Assembly (NCBI GenBank): GCA_964342525.1
Contig: CAYFGQ010000006.1
Span: 19,703-83,702 of the forward strand
Direction of reading: 5' to 3'
From: G963676205 sp964342525
Lineage (GTDB): Bacteria > Campylobacterota > Campylobacteria > Campylobacterales > Arcobacteraceae
Length of the DNA stretch: 64,000 nucleotides
In this document: positions 8,452-16,866 of the stretch, in pieces
Position numbering within the stretch: the stretch's first letter is position 1
Layout of the letters: each line of letters starts with the position of its first letter
Translations under genes and position numbers: made by a program
The notes under the pieces: model-generated
Told to the model about the DNA's origin: nothing
The model's database searches: none
What the model saw: only the letters and a program-made list of their open reading frames with translations

Positions 8452-8787
8452 TTCTACTTCTTGAAGAGAATTAAATGGTTTCTCTAAATATTTATCAACA
8501 CCAAGTTCTTTACTTTGATCTTTTTTATGTTGAGTACTATATGCTGTCATTAAAATAACTTTAATTGAAGGGTTTGTTTTTTTGATCTCTCCTAATATAT
8601 CCATACCACTAGTTGATGGCATCATCACATCAGAAAGAATTAGATCATAACCTCCATTTTTTGCTTGTTTTAGTGCAGAATCAGGGTTTGAAAAGGTTTC
8701 TATACTATACTTTCCAGATCTAGATAAAAACTGTTTTAGAAGATCTAAAATCACTAATTCATCATCAACAACCATTATTTTTTTCAT
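8428..8787 (-). CDS. Single-domain response regulator (CheY-like receiver)
   Basis: A 119-residue stand-alone receiver domain. D8/D9 form the acidic pocket, D53 (LILSDVMMP) is the phosphoacceptor, T81 (LMTAYS) the switch residue and K103 (LEKPF) the invariant lysine. There is no output domain, so it acts by protein contact or as a phosphate relay. It is transcribed alone, with no kinase next to it. It could be a CheY paralogue or belong to the hybrid/orphan kinases common in this group. Confidence 0.9.
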   Translation of the reverse strand: MKKIMVVDDELVILDLLKQFLSRSGKYSIETFSNPDSALKQAKNGGYDLILSDVMMPSTSGMDILGEIKKTNPSIKVILMTAYSTQHKKDQSKELGVDKYLEKPFNSLQEVEDAISAVI

Positions 8788-8914
8788 CTTAACTCCTAGA
8801 GAAATGTCAATTATATATTCAATAATAGAGTAATAATTATTTTATTCAGTTTAAATTCACAAGCATTTTGATAAAATCTATGAACTAAGAACAAAAATAA
8901 CGATTGGATGGAAA

Positions 8915-9844
8915 ATGTCTGAAAATAAGTATAGACTCGTAACTAGAAGTGATATGGACGGTTTGGTTTGTGGTACATTATTAAAATATTTAGGTATTAT
9001 AGATGAGATTACTTTTGTACATCCTAAAGATATGCAAGATGGTAAGGTAGATATTACAGGTAATGATATCACTACAAACTTACCATATGTAGATGGTGTA
9101 CATTTAGCATTTGATCACCACTTTAGTGAAACATTAAGAAATGAGCAAATGGATAATCATATTATTGATGCAAAGGCACCAAGTGCTGCTGAAGTTGTAT
9201 ATCAATATTATGGTGGTGATGAAAAATTTCCTGCAAACTTTAGACCTATGATGGATGCGGCAAACAAAGCTGATGCTGCTCAGTTCTCAAAAGAGGATAT
9301 TTTAGATCCAAATGGATGGGATCTTTTAAGTTTCTTAATGGATAGTAGAACAGGTCTTGGAAGATTTAGAGATTTTTCTATCTCAAACTATCAACTTATG
9401 ATGGATCTTATTGATTATTGTAAAGATCATGATATCAATGATATTTTAGCATTACCAGATGTTAAAGAAAGAGTTGATCTATACTATAAATATGAAGCCG
9501 AATTTAAAGAGCAACTAAGACGTTGTACAAGTGTTCATAAAAATCTTATCATTATCGATTATAGAAAAGAAGAGATTATCTATCCAGGTAATAGATTTAT
9601 GGTATATGCAATGTTCCCAGAGACAAATATTTCAATCCATGCTGTTTGGGGTAGAGATAAACAAAATGTTGTTTATAGTACAGGTAAATCAATTATCAAT
9701 AAATCATCAAATACAAATGTTGGTGAACTTATGCTTAAATATGGTGGAGGTGGTCACCAAGCTGCTGGTGGATGTCAACCAAGCCATGATGATGCACCAA
9801 AAGTACTAGAAGAGCTAATCTCTCAAATAAATGCAGACGGATAA
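8915..9844 (+). CDS. DHH-family phosphoesterase (exopolyphosphatase/NanoRNase-like)
   Basis: A cytosolic metal-dependent phosphoesterase. The N-terminal DHH domain has TRSDMDGLVCGTLL (metal-binding Asp residues) and the signature FDHHFSE at about residue 66. The C-terminal DHHA1 domain carries GGGGHQAAGGCQ, which contacts substrate phosphate. At 309 residues it matches the single-unit NrnA/exopolyphosphatase-like group. The exact substrate (short RNA, pAp or polyphosphate) cannot be told. The ATG follows a GGATGG Shine-Dalgarno-like stretch. Confidence 0.85.
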   Translation: MSENKYRLVTRSDMDGLVCGTLLKYLGIIDEITFVHPKDMQDGKVDITGNDITTNLPYVDGVHLAFDHHFSETLRNEQMDNHIIDAKAPSAAEVVYQYYGGDEKFPANFRPMMDAANKADAAQFSKEDILDPNGWDLLSFLMDSRTGLGRFRDFSISNYQLMMDLIDYCKDHDINDILALPDVKERVDLYYKYEAEFKEQLRRCTSVHKNLIIIDYRKEEIIYPGNRFMVYAMFPETNISIHAVWGRDKQNVVYSTGKSIINKSSNTNVGELMLKYGGGGHQAAGGCQPSHDDAPKVLEELISQINADG

Positions 9845-9866
9845 GTCAAACTAAAATCTAAAAAGG

Positions 9867-9903
9867 AAAAGGTAAAAACTATTTTGGTTTTTGCCTTTTT
9901 TTA
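9867..9903. terminator. Strong terminator between the DHH gene and the HIT gene
   Basis: AAAAGGTAAAAAC pairs with GTTTTTGCCTTTT (12 Watson-Crick pairs plus one G-U) followed by T residues. It works in both directions and serves the convergent HIT gene ending at 9906. Its left arm is part of a 32-base stretch (9852-9883) repeated exactly at 37036-37067. Confidence 0.85.
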
Positions 9904-9905
9904 TG

Positions 9906-10280
9906 TTAAAGTTTTTCTTCTAAAACTTTTACTATATCTTTAAAAAATATTTCCATATCTTTTATATCTGCTTCACTTTCCCTTTGTTTTTTACCCCACA
10001 TAGGCTCAGGAAAATAAGCATCATTTTTAAATCTTGCCATTATATGAAAATGTACATGTGGCACATAGTTTCCAAAGGAAGCTATATTTATTTTATCAGG
10101 ATTAAAATACCCTAACATCTCTTTTTCTATGATATCTAGGGCTTCTAAGATATTTAGTTTAGTCTCTTTATCACACTGGCTAAATTCTTTATAATCTTCA
10201 TTTGAAAAGATTTTTAACCAAGGGATTTCACTTTGTTCTATTTGTATATTTATATATTGGTTTTTGTATATTGTAGACAT
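9906..10280 (-). CDS. HIT family hydrolase
   Basis: A 124-residue histidine-triad protein. The triad HVHFHIM at about residues 75-81 fits the HxHxH nucleotidyl-hydrolase motif, and FGNYVPHVHFH is the usual run-in. These proteins hydrolyse dinucleoside polyphosphates or AMP-amine conjugates; the substrate is not predictable here. It starts one base after the stop of the HD-GYP gene, so it is the last gene of a dnaJ/HD-GYP/HIT transcript. Confidence 0.88.
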   Translation of the reverse strand: MSTIYKNQYINIQIEQSEIPWLKIFSNEDYKEFSQCDKETKLNILEALDIIEKEMLGYFNPDKINIASFGNYVPHVHFHIMARFKNDAYFPEPMWGKKQRESEADIKDMEIFFKDIVKVLEEKL

Positions 10281-11894
10281 TTACAACTTATCAAAATTTA
10301 CTGTGATCTCATCCATTTGAGATTCCATTAGATTATCTTCAGCGTATTTCATATGTAGACCTTTATCCACAAAGAATTTTACAAGATCACGATCAAGCTC
10401 TTTATCTTTTACCATAAAGGATAGAATCCTCATGGATTGATTTAGTGAGTTTGCTTTTTTATATGGTCTATCGTTTGCTGTAAGTGCTTCAAATACATCT
10501 GCAACAGCTAGTATCTTATCTTCTAAGCTCATAGGAAGATCCATAATACGTGGATCACCATATCCTCCACCACCAACTTTTTTGTGGTGTGAAGCAGCTA
10601 TTACTGGTACACGTTTTAATTTTTTAGGGAAAGGTAGGGATTCAAGCATCTTATATGACATGGTAACGTGATTATTGATCACTTCCCTTTCTTCATTTGT
10701 AAGAGTACCTTTTCTAATACATAGGTTGAATACCTCATTTTCACTTAGGAGATTTATTTCATTGTTATTGATGATTAATGTTTTTTTAGCAATTTCATTG
10801 ATCCTATCGATCTTTTCATCTGCCATAAATTCTCCACCAGTATTTGAGGTTTTTATAAACTCAAAATCATCTTCAATCTCTTTAATTTGATTTTCAAACT
10901 CTTCTTTTAGTTTTTCTTTTTCTTCATTAGATGAGTTTATGGATTTTTTTAGATATTCTATCTCTAAATCTTTTTTTATCACTTCAAATTTTGCTTCAAC
11001 AGTATTTATCCTATCATAGATAGTTTCTAGTTTCGTTCCCTTATCCACCACATATTCTGGTGTAGTGATTTTACCAATATCATGAAGCCATGCAGCAATA
11101 CTTATCTCTTTGATTTGATCTTTAGAGTAGTGTATGTCTTTATATATAGTTTCATCTTCATTGATCGCTTCTACAATCATCTCAGATACTTCAGCTACTC
11201 TATTAATATGTCCACCAGTATATTTTGATTTTTCACCAATTGCTGTTGCGATTGATTTAATAAAAGCATTTAATAGTATCTCTAACTCTTTTATAAGTCT
11301 ATTGTTTGAGATTGTTACGGCTGCTTGTGAAGCCATTGATTGGATTAGTTTTTCATCATTTGGGGAGAACTCAATGGTATTTCCATCATGGTCATGTTTA
11401 TTTAAAAGTTGAAGTACACCTATTACATCATTTTCATGATTTGTCATAGGTACTACAAGCATAGATTTTGTTCTATATCCTGTTCCCTCATCAAACTTTT
11501 TGGTTCCCTCAAAATTGAAACCCTCAGCTTCATATACATCAGGGATATTGATCAGTTTTTTCTCTATGGCACAAAGGGCTGCGACTTGCTCTTTATTTAA
11601 AGAACCATCTTCTTTTGTTAAAGATAAAGGTGGCCAAGTGATTTCCCCTTGGGTTCCACCCATTTTGATATTTAGTGAATCTGTTTGAACTACAGTAAAG
11701 TTGAGCTGGTCCTCTTCATTCATTAGATAAAGGGTTCCCCCATCAGCAAATGAAAGATTTTTTGCCCCTAATAAAATACCCTCTATTACTTCATTGAAGT
11801 TTGTATTTGCACTTAAAGAGTGACCAATTTTGATCAGCTCTTCAATTGCTTTTTCTCTTCTTTTTAATTTATGAAGTAATTCTTTTTGATCCAT
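10281..11894 (-). CDS. GAF and HD-GYP domain phosphohydrolase with a coiled-coil insert
   Basis: A 537-residue soluble protein with a short N-terminal helix, a GAF sensor (about residues 20-200), and an HD-GYP-type phosphodiesterase domain. H271-D272 (AWLHDIGKI) is the HD pair, HH at 436-437 and GYG at 444-446 correspond to the HHE...GYP box, and DVFEALTANDRPYK closes the domain. GYP is GYG here. Between the HD strand and the LTNEEREVINNH helix lies an insert at about residues 290-395, largely charged coiled coil, absent from standard HD-GYP domains. It probably degrades cyclic di-GMP, but the variant motif makes this uncertain. It is 15 bases downstream of dnaJ. Confidence 0.85.
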   Translation of the reverse strand: MDQKELLHKLKRREKAIEELIKIGHSLSANTNFNEVIEGILLGAKNLSFADGGTLYLMNEEDQLNFTVVQTDSLNIKMGGTQGEITWPPLSLTKEDGSLNKEQVAALCAIEKKLINIPDVYEAEGFNFEGTKKFDEGTGYRTKSMLVVPMTNHENDVIGVLQLLNKHDHDGNTIEFSPNDEKLIQSMASQAAVTISNNRLIKELEILLNAFIKSIATAIGEKSKYTGGHINRVAEVSEMIVEAINEDETIYKDIHYSKDQIKEISIAAWLHDIGKITTPEYVVDKGTKLETIYDRINTVEAKFEVIKKDLEIEYLKKSINSSNEEKEKLKEEFENQIKEIEDDFEFIKTSNTGGEFMADEKIDRINEIAKKTLIINNNEINLLSENEVFNLCIRKGTLTNEEREVINNHVTMSYKMLESLPFPKKLKRVPVIAASHHKKVGGGGYGDPRIMDLPMSLEDKILAVADVFEALTANDRPYKKANSLNQSMRILSFMVKDKELDRDLVKFFVDKGLHMKYAEDNLMESQMDEITVNFDKL

Positions 11895-11909
11895 AGTGTA
11901 TCCTTTAGT

Positions 11910-13037
11910 TTATGAAAACCACTTCTTAACTTTGTCTACCATCGAATCTAGCATGGATTCATGTGCTGTACTTTCAACTCCAAAAGATTCTTGAAGTTTT
12001 TCTAAAAGCTCTTTTTGTTCATTATTTAGGCTTGTAGGATATTTTATCTTGATTTGTACCACAAGATCACCTTTACCATAACCTTGTACAGATTTTACAC
12101 CTTCACCTCTAAATTTAAATTGCTCTTTATCTTTTGTACCTTTTGGTACTTCTAGTTCAAGCTCACCTCTAAGTCCAGGAACTTTTAGTTTTGCTCCTAG
12201 GGCAACTTGTGTAAAGAATAGTGGTACTTCAACATAGATATCATCATCATGTCTTATGAAGTGTTTATCTTCTTTAACTTGGATTAGGATGTATAGGTCT
12301 CCACGAGAACCATCTGGAGCGATATTTCCTCTACCACTTACTCTCATTCTATTTCCATTATCTACACCCTCTGGGATAGGAACTTCAAAGTTATCACTTA
12401 CTTCATCATATCCTGTTCCACTACAGTCACCACATTTTGCAGATACACTTTCTCCACTTCCTTCACAGTGAGGACATGTTTGAGAAAAAGTCATAAACCC
12501 TTGTCTCATACTGATTTGACCAGCTCCATTACAATGTTTACATGTGCTTAATTTACCACCTTTTGCACCTGTACCATTACAAGATTTACATGCTTTTTTA
12601 TATTTGTAGTTTACAAACTTTTTAACTCCAAAGATTGCTTCGTAGAACTCTATCTCTACCTCTTCTTGCATATCTAGGTTGTAGCTATATGTTTTTCTTT
12701 TTCTCTGGCTTCTACCTCCACCAAATCCACCACCAAACATCTCTTCAAAGATAGATCCAAGGTCATCAAAACCTCCACTGAATCCACCGCTAGATCTTCC
12801 ACCACCGTGTCCTTCTAGGCCAGCTTTTCCATATCTATCATAGATGCTTCTTTTCTCTTCATCGCTTAATACTTGATAAGCTTCATTTACAGCTTTAAAT
12901 TTCTCTTCTGCTTCTTTATCATCTGGGTTTTTATCTGGATGATATTTCATAGCCATTTTTCTATAGGCTTTTTTTATAGCTGATTTATCAGCTGATTTAC
13001 TAACTTCTAATATCTCATAGTAATCAAAATCACTCAA
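11910..13037 (-). CDS. dnaJ: Chaperone DnaJ
   Basis: Hsp40 co-chaperone that delivers unfolded clients to DnaK and stimulates its ATPase. The J domain spans residues 1-70 with the HPD tripeptide in KYHPDKNPDD, and a G/F-rich linker (about 75-110) follows. Four zinc-finger CxxCxGxG repeats come next (CKSCNGTG, CKHCNGAG, CPHCEGSG, CGDCSGTG), then the C-terminal substrate-binding barrels. Its 375-residue length is that of a full type I DnaJ. No CIRCE element is visible upstream. It heads a three-gene run with the HD-GYP and HIT genes. Confidence 0.97.
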   Translation of the reverse strand: MSDFDYYEILEVSKSADKSAIKKAYRKMAMKYHPDKNPDDKEAEEKFKAVNEAYQVLSDEEKRSIYDRYGKAGLEGHGGGRSSGGFSGGFDDLGSIFEEMFGGGFGGGRSQRKRKTYSYNLDMQEEVEIEFYEAIFGVKKFVNYKYKKACKSCNGTGAKGGKLSTCKHCNGAGQISMRQGFMTFSQTCPHCEGSGESVSAKCGDCSGTGYDEVSDNFEVPIPEGVDNGNRMRVSGRGNIAPDGSRGDLYILIQVKEDKHFIRHDDDIYVEVPLFFTQVALGAKLKVPGLRGELELEVPKGTKDKEQFKFRGEGVKSVQGYGKGDLVVQIKIKYPTSLNNEQKELLEKLQESFGVESTAHESMLDSMVDKVKKWFS

Positions 13038-13105
13038 TTGTATTTTCCTTATAAAAATTATTCACTTTAATGTTACATTTTATCTAAAAAAGCATAAAAA
13101 ACCGA

Positions 13106-13111
13106 TATAAT
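13106..13111 (+). promoter_or_regulatory. -10 box placing the recR transcript start at its ATG
   Basis: A GATATAAT box ends 7 bases before the recR ATG at 13119 and no Shine-Dalgarno is present. This has the same geometry as thiL and dnaG, so the mRNA is predicted to be leaderless. Confidence 0.5.
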
Positions 13112-13118
13112 AATTTTT

Positions 13119-13691
13119 ATGAAAAAAGGCTTAGAAAAATTTTATGATCTAGTTGATGCTTTTGAGAGCTTACCTACAATTGGAAAAAAATCTGCTGTTA
13201 GACTTGCATATCACATTGTGATGAATGATACTTATACTGGAATTAAACTTGCTCACTGTATAGAAAATGCTATAGGTACTATAAAAAGGTGCCAAGTGTG
13301 TAATTGTATGAGTGAACATGAGATATGTGAAATATGTTTAGATGATGAGAGGGATTCAAGTGTACTTTCTATAGTACAAAGTGCAAAGGATATTTTCACC
13401 ATTGAAGAATCCAAACAATTTTCTGGTAAATATTTTGTCCTTGAAGAACTGGATGAATTTCATATGGACAAACTCACATCATATGTAAAAAATAATAAAA
13501 TAAAAGAGATAATATTTGCCATAAGCCCAAGCTTGGCAAACGATGCTTTTATACTATATATAGAGGATAGACTTAAAGGTTTAGATATAAACTTTACTAA
13601 AATAGCCCAAGGAGTACCTACAGGAGTTAGTTTAGAAAATGTAGATATTTTATCCTTAGCGAAAGCTATCCATGGGAGAACAACTGTTTAA
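13119..13691 (+). CDS. recR: Recombination mediator RecR
   Basis: Acts with RecO (and RecF where present) to load RecA at gaps. The layout is an N-terminal helix-hairpin-helix (LPTIGKKSAVRLAYHI), a zinc finger with paired cysteines (CQVCNCMSEHEICEIC, about residues 57-72), then a Toprim domain containing IIFAISPSLAND. Its 190 residues are typical. It converges with the small gene ending at 13688, overlapping it by 4 bases. Confidence 0.95.
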   Translation: MKKGLEKFYDLVDAFESLPTIGKKSAVRLAYHIVMNDTYTGIKLAHCIENAIGTIKRCQVCNCMSEHEICEICLDDERDSSVLSIVQSAKDIFTIEESKQFSGKYFVLEELDEFHMDKLTSYVKNNKIKEIIFAISPSLANDAFILYIEDRLKGLDINFTKIAQGVPTGVSLENVDILSLAKAIHGRTTV

Positions 13692-13702
13692 GCTTCTCCC
13701 AT
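13672..13702. terminator. Bidirectional hairpin over the recR and 83-aa gene stops
   Basis: ATGGGAGAA at 13672 pairs with TTCTCCCAT at 13694 around a 13-base loop that contains both overlapping stop codons. T richness downstream is poor, so it may be an mRNA-end stabiliser as well. Confidence 0.55.
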
Positions 13703-13939
13703 ATCAATAGATATTCTCCTTAGATTTGTAAACCAGTCTTCATTTAGATCATCCATACTTAGATTGTGTAGCGTAATCTCTAATCCTTCTCCTTGAAGAT
13801 TTGTCTCTTCTATATTTTCCTCAGGAATAAATAACACATCAATACAATATTCATAAACCACATCATCATATGAGAGTTCACTCATATCCCACCCATCTTC
13901 AAATTCATTTATCACGAAATATCTTTTTAAGTTTTCCAT
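13688..13939 (-). CDS. Hypothetical acidic protein, 83 aa
   Basis: Unrecognised small acidic cytosolic protein (many Asp/Glu, including EDGWDMSELSYDDVVYEY). It has no membrane segment and no cysteine cluster. A GAAAAGAAT purine stretch precedes the ATG. It lies downstream of the 409-aa HD-domain gene on the same strand with a 98-base gap, and overlaps the convergent recR stop by 4 bases. No function can be assigned. Confidence 0.55.
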   Translation of the reverse strand: MENLKRYFVINEFEDGWDMSELSYDDVVYEYCIDVLFIPEENIEETNLQGEGLEITLHNLSMDDLNEDWFTNLRRISIDMGEA

Positions 13940-14037
13940 TCTTTTCCAATTTTTTTAATTTCAAATGGAATAATATAAAAAGTTTTCTTAAATTAATATT
14001 GATAACTGTTATCAAGAGAATAAGGATAGAATTAAAT

Positions 14038-15267
14038 TTAAAATTCCATCCTAACTTGGGTTTGACCTGTAGTTCCAAATTCCACATCAATTTTATGGGC
14101 AATCTCTTTAAAATCTATCCCTTGTACACTTTTTAAAGCATCTTGGATTTGTTTTTTACCATTTACTAACTCTTTACTTTTAATACCATGGGAGATTGAT
14201 AAACTAGCTTCAATAAAAGCTGAGAGCTTATCACATTGTTTAAGGGCTTTTCCATCTATGGCAGAGTATTTATCCATGTTATATCTATGTAGATCATCTA
14301 CTACTTTTATTTTTCCATTTTCATTTATTTTATCTTCAAATTCATCTTTATATTTATCATTATCAAGTCCTAAGATATATGAAAATTCATCTTTATAGGA
14401 TTCTGGGATATATGGTAAGATTTTATCTTCTATTTGATGTACCTCATATTCAGCTATAATATCAGCTAGCTCATCCACAGAATATTTTACAGGGCTTATG
14501 ATATCTCTTGTAAGGGCTTCAGGGAGATCATGGAATAGGGCAGTGAAGAAATTGTTTTGTAGTCTCTGATCACAAGCATTTACTTCTAATGAATAAAAAT
14601 AACCAAAAAATGCAACTGTCAGCATATGACCCAATACTGATGTCTCTGGAACTCTTGGAGTTTGTGCCCATCTTTTTTGAAATCTAAGTCTTCCACTAAG
14701 ATCTACAATCTTTGCAAGCTTTTTATTAAGAGCAATCTTACGTACCCCAATAAGTCCATAATAATCCTCAATCTCCTCTTCAACTTCTTTTTTTACATCT
14801 TCAATATCGTTTAGGAATTGACTTGTTTGATACACTATACCAAACTCCCATCTTGTGGATAGATATGACGCTGCTTTTAGTATAAGCCTCTCTTTTTTGT
14901 AAAGGGTGTTATCATTTAGATAATCTTCAAATTTTTTAAGAAAGTTACCATTATCTATATCACTTATTGATTTTTCTAATTTCCCTAAAACCCATCCATT
15001 TATCTCATCACCTTTTTTTTGTAAAGCTTTTCTAAATACATCAGGACGGATATCTGTAACAACCACACGTCTTAAAAACTCAAATATACCCACTTCTATT
15101 AAGTGAGTGAAGTTTACATCATCTTCAAGTTTAGCAATAAGATAAGCGATAATAAATTTGTGAGCTTGTTTGTCTAGTTCTACTAGTTCAACCATTCTTG
15201 GGTAGTCATTCCATCTTTGAATGGAAGCTGATGAGAATATATAATCAACGATTTTAGGATTTAGCAT
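14038..15267 (-). CDS. HD domain-containing protein (YfbR-like 5'-nucleotidase fold), 409 aa
   Basis: Contains two HD_3-type regions. The N-terminal copy (RMVELVELDKQAHKFIIAYLIAKLE) is degenerate. The central one has SVLGHMLTVAFFGYF followed by FFTALFHDLPEALTRDIISPVK, where HD and the following Glu/Asp residues match YfbR-type metal-binding nucleotidases. The rest is helical. It probably hydrolyses nucleoside monophosphates, by analogy only. It has its own promoter region (15268-15383) and is not coupled to its neighbours. Confidence 0.75.
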   Translation of the reverse strand: MLNPKIVDYIFSSASIQRWNDYPRMVELVELDKQAHKFIIAYLIAKLEDDVNFTHLIEVGIFEFLRRVVVTDIRPDVFRKALQKKGDEINGWVLGKLEKSISDIDNGNFLKKFEDYLNDNTLYKKERLILKAASYLSTRWEFGIVYQTSQFLNDIEDVKKEVEEEIEDYYGLIGVRKIALNKKLAKIVDLSGRLRFQKRWAQTPRVPETSVLGHMLTVAFFGYFYSLEVNACDQRLQNNFFTALFHDLPEALTRDIISPVKYSVDELADIIAEYEVHQIEDKILPYIPESYKDEFSYILGLDNDKYKDEFEDKINENGKIKVVDDLHRYNMDKYSAIDGKALKQCDKLSAFIEASLSISHGIKSKELVNGKKQIQDALKSVQGIDFKEIAHKIDVEFGTTGQTQVRMEF

Positions 15268-15383
15268 TTGTCCTCCAGTAAAATAAAGAGGCTATAGTAC
15301 AAAAACTAGTTCAAAGGAGAGATATTTGTATATAGTCTTATAAGTGTCCTATTTTTATAACAGAACACTTCTAAAACTACGTT

Positions 15384-15599
15384 TTATTTTTTTTGATGGA
15401 TCTTATCTCCAATATCATCTACGATATCTTCAATCTCATGTTCAAACTTTTCCATATCTTTAGGAACATCCTTTTCAATAACTTCATCAATAGGTTTGTC
15501 CCATTTTGCCATTAGATATTTTCCTAACATCATCGCTGCAACTACACCGATAACTACTAAATATACTACATAATCACTAGGTGGTAAAGCTCGCTCCAT
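15384..15599 (-). CDS. Small single-span membrane protein, 71 aa
   Basis: Residues 10-30 (VVYLVVIGVVAAMMLGKYLMA) form one transmembrane helix, followed by a charged amphipathic helix rich in Asp/Glu (DMEKFEHEIEDIVDDIGDKI). This layout resembles small inner-membrane scaffold proteins, but I do not recognise the family. It starts 22 bases after the rpiB stop on the same strand, so it likely ends the folD-lepB-rpiB transcript. AT-rich hairpins lie between its stop and the HD-domain gene. Confidence 0.65.
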   Translation of the reverse strand: MERALPPSDYVVYLVVIGVVAAMMLGKYLMAKWDKPIDEVIEKDVPKDMEKFEHEIEDIVDDIGDKIHQKK

Positions 15600-15621
15600 C
15601 TTAGTATCCTTTTTATATTAT

Positions 15622-16071
15622 TTAAACTCTACAAGATCCAAATAGTTTATTGATCTTTTCAACTCTACCTTCATGTCTACCACCTTCAAACTCAGCACCA
15701 AGCCAAGCATTCACGATAGCTTCAACCATACCTTCACCAGATACTCTCTCACCTAGACAAAGTACGTTTGCATCATTATGTTCTCTAGCCATTTGTGCTG
15801 AGTATTCATTGTGACAAAGTGCTGCTCTGATACCATTAAATTTGTTTGCTGCCATAGACATACCTATACCACTACCACAAATTAAAATACCTTTTGTGCC
15901 CTCATTTTGTATAACTTCAGTACAAAGTTTTGCTGCAAAATCTGGATAATCAACTCTATCTTTATTTACAGGTCCTAGATCAACTACCTCATGACCTTTT
16001 TTCTCAAATAACTCTTTTACAAATGCTTTAAAATCAACTCCAGCGTGATCACTTGCTATATAGTAAGTCAT
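15622..16071 (-). CDS. rpiB: Ribose-5-phosphate isomerase B
   Basis: Interconverts ribulose 5-phosphate and ribose 5-phosphate in the non-oxidative pentose phosphate pathway. The N terminus IASDHAGVDFK binds the phosphate. The loop ILICGSGIGMSMAANK carries the catalytic Cys and the anion hole, and ALCHNEYSA follows. The 149-residue length is normal for RpiB (RpiA is unrelated). Its ATG overlaps the lepB stop by one base, so it is translationally coupled. Confidence 0.96.
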   Translation of the reverse strand: MTYYIASDHAGVDFKAFVKELFEKKGHEVVDLGPVNKDRVDYPDFAAKLCTEVIQNEGTKGILICGSGIGMSMAANKFNGIRAALCHNEYSAQMAREHNDANVLCLGERVSGEGMVEAIVNAWLGAEFEGGRHEGRVEKINKLFGSCRV

Positions 16072-16865
16072 TAGTATATTCCTTTTTCATGTTTTTTAAT
16101 ATCATTTTCTTTTATCTCTGTTTCTAGAGATTCTACACTTCTAAATACTCTATCCCATCTAATTTTAAAATCATCATCCCAAGAGAAGTAAATAAACCAA
16201 GGTTTACCTACGATAAATTTATATGGAACTGTTCCCCAAAATCTTGAGTCATTACTATGATCACGGTTATCACCCATCATAAAAAATTCACCCTCAGGAA
16301 CAATTATCGGAGATAAGTTAAATAATTGATATGGTGCTAGACCATCATTTACTACTGTAGGATCAGTGTGAATCCCTGGATGATCTTTTTGGTATGGATT
16401 TACAACCCATTTTTTATCAAAAGCACTTACTACTTGATAGCCTTTATCTTCGTAGTTCTTTTTGATATAGTCATTTCCTTCTTTATAGTGGATAAGAAGA
16501 TTCTTTTTATGAATCATTACTCTATCTCCACCAGTTGCCACACATCTTTTTACATAGTGAATATTATCATTGTGTGGATATCTAAATACTACTATATCTC
16601 CACGCTCAGGTTTATCACCTTCTATAAGGTGACCATTGTCATTAAAATCAGGTAATACCTGTAATTCTATCCAAGGGATTCTTGGAGTAGGGATACCATA
16701 AGAGAATTTTTTAACAAAAAGCATATCTCCAATAAGTAGAGTACTTTTCATACTTCCACTTGGGATTACAAATGCTTGAGCTATAAAAAATATAATAGTA
16801 AGAACTATTATAATAGTACCAGTCCAAGAACTAGCAAACTTGGACAGTTTAGAAAAAAAGCCCAT
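16071..16865 (-). CDS. lepB: Signal peptidase I
   Basis: Cleaves signal peptides at the periplasmic face of the inner membrane. One N-terminal helix (about residues 15-34) is followed by the catalytic Ser38 in IPSGSMKSTL. The general base Lys106 is in YVKRCVATGGDRV, and box E is MGDNRDHSNDSRFWG. A longer frame begins at a GTG (16874), but the ATG at 16865 places the helix normally and is preferred. It overlaps or abuts the end of folD and is followed by rpiB. Length is 264 residues. Confidence 0.95.
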   Translation of the reverse strand: MGFFSKLSKFASSWTGTIIIVLTIIFFIAQAFVIPSGSMKSTLLIGDMLFVKKFSYGIPTPRIPWIELQVLPDFNDNGHLIEGDKPERGDIVVFRYPHNDNIHYVKRCVATGGDRVMIHKKNLLIHYKEGNDYIKKNYEDKGYQVVSAFDKKWVVNPYQKDHPGIHTDPTVVNDGLAPYQLFNLSPIIVPEGEFFMMGDNRDHSNDSRFWGTVPYKFIVGKPWFIYFSWDDDFKIRWDRVFRSVESLETEIKENDIKKHEKGIY

Positions 16866-16866
16866 A

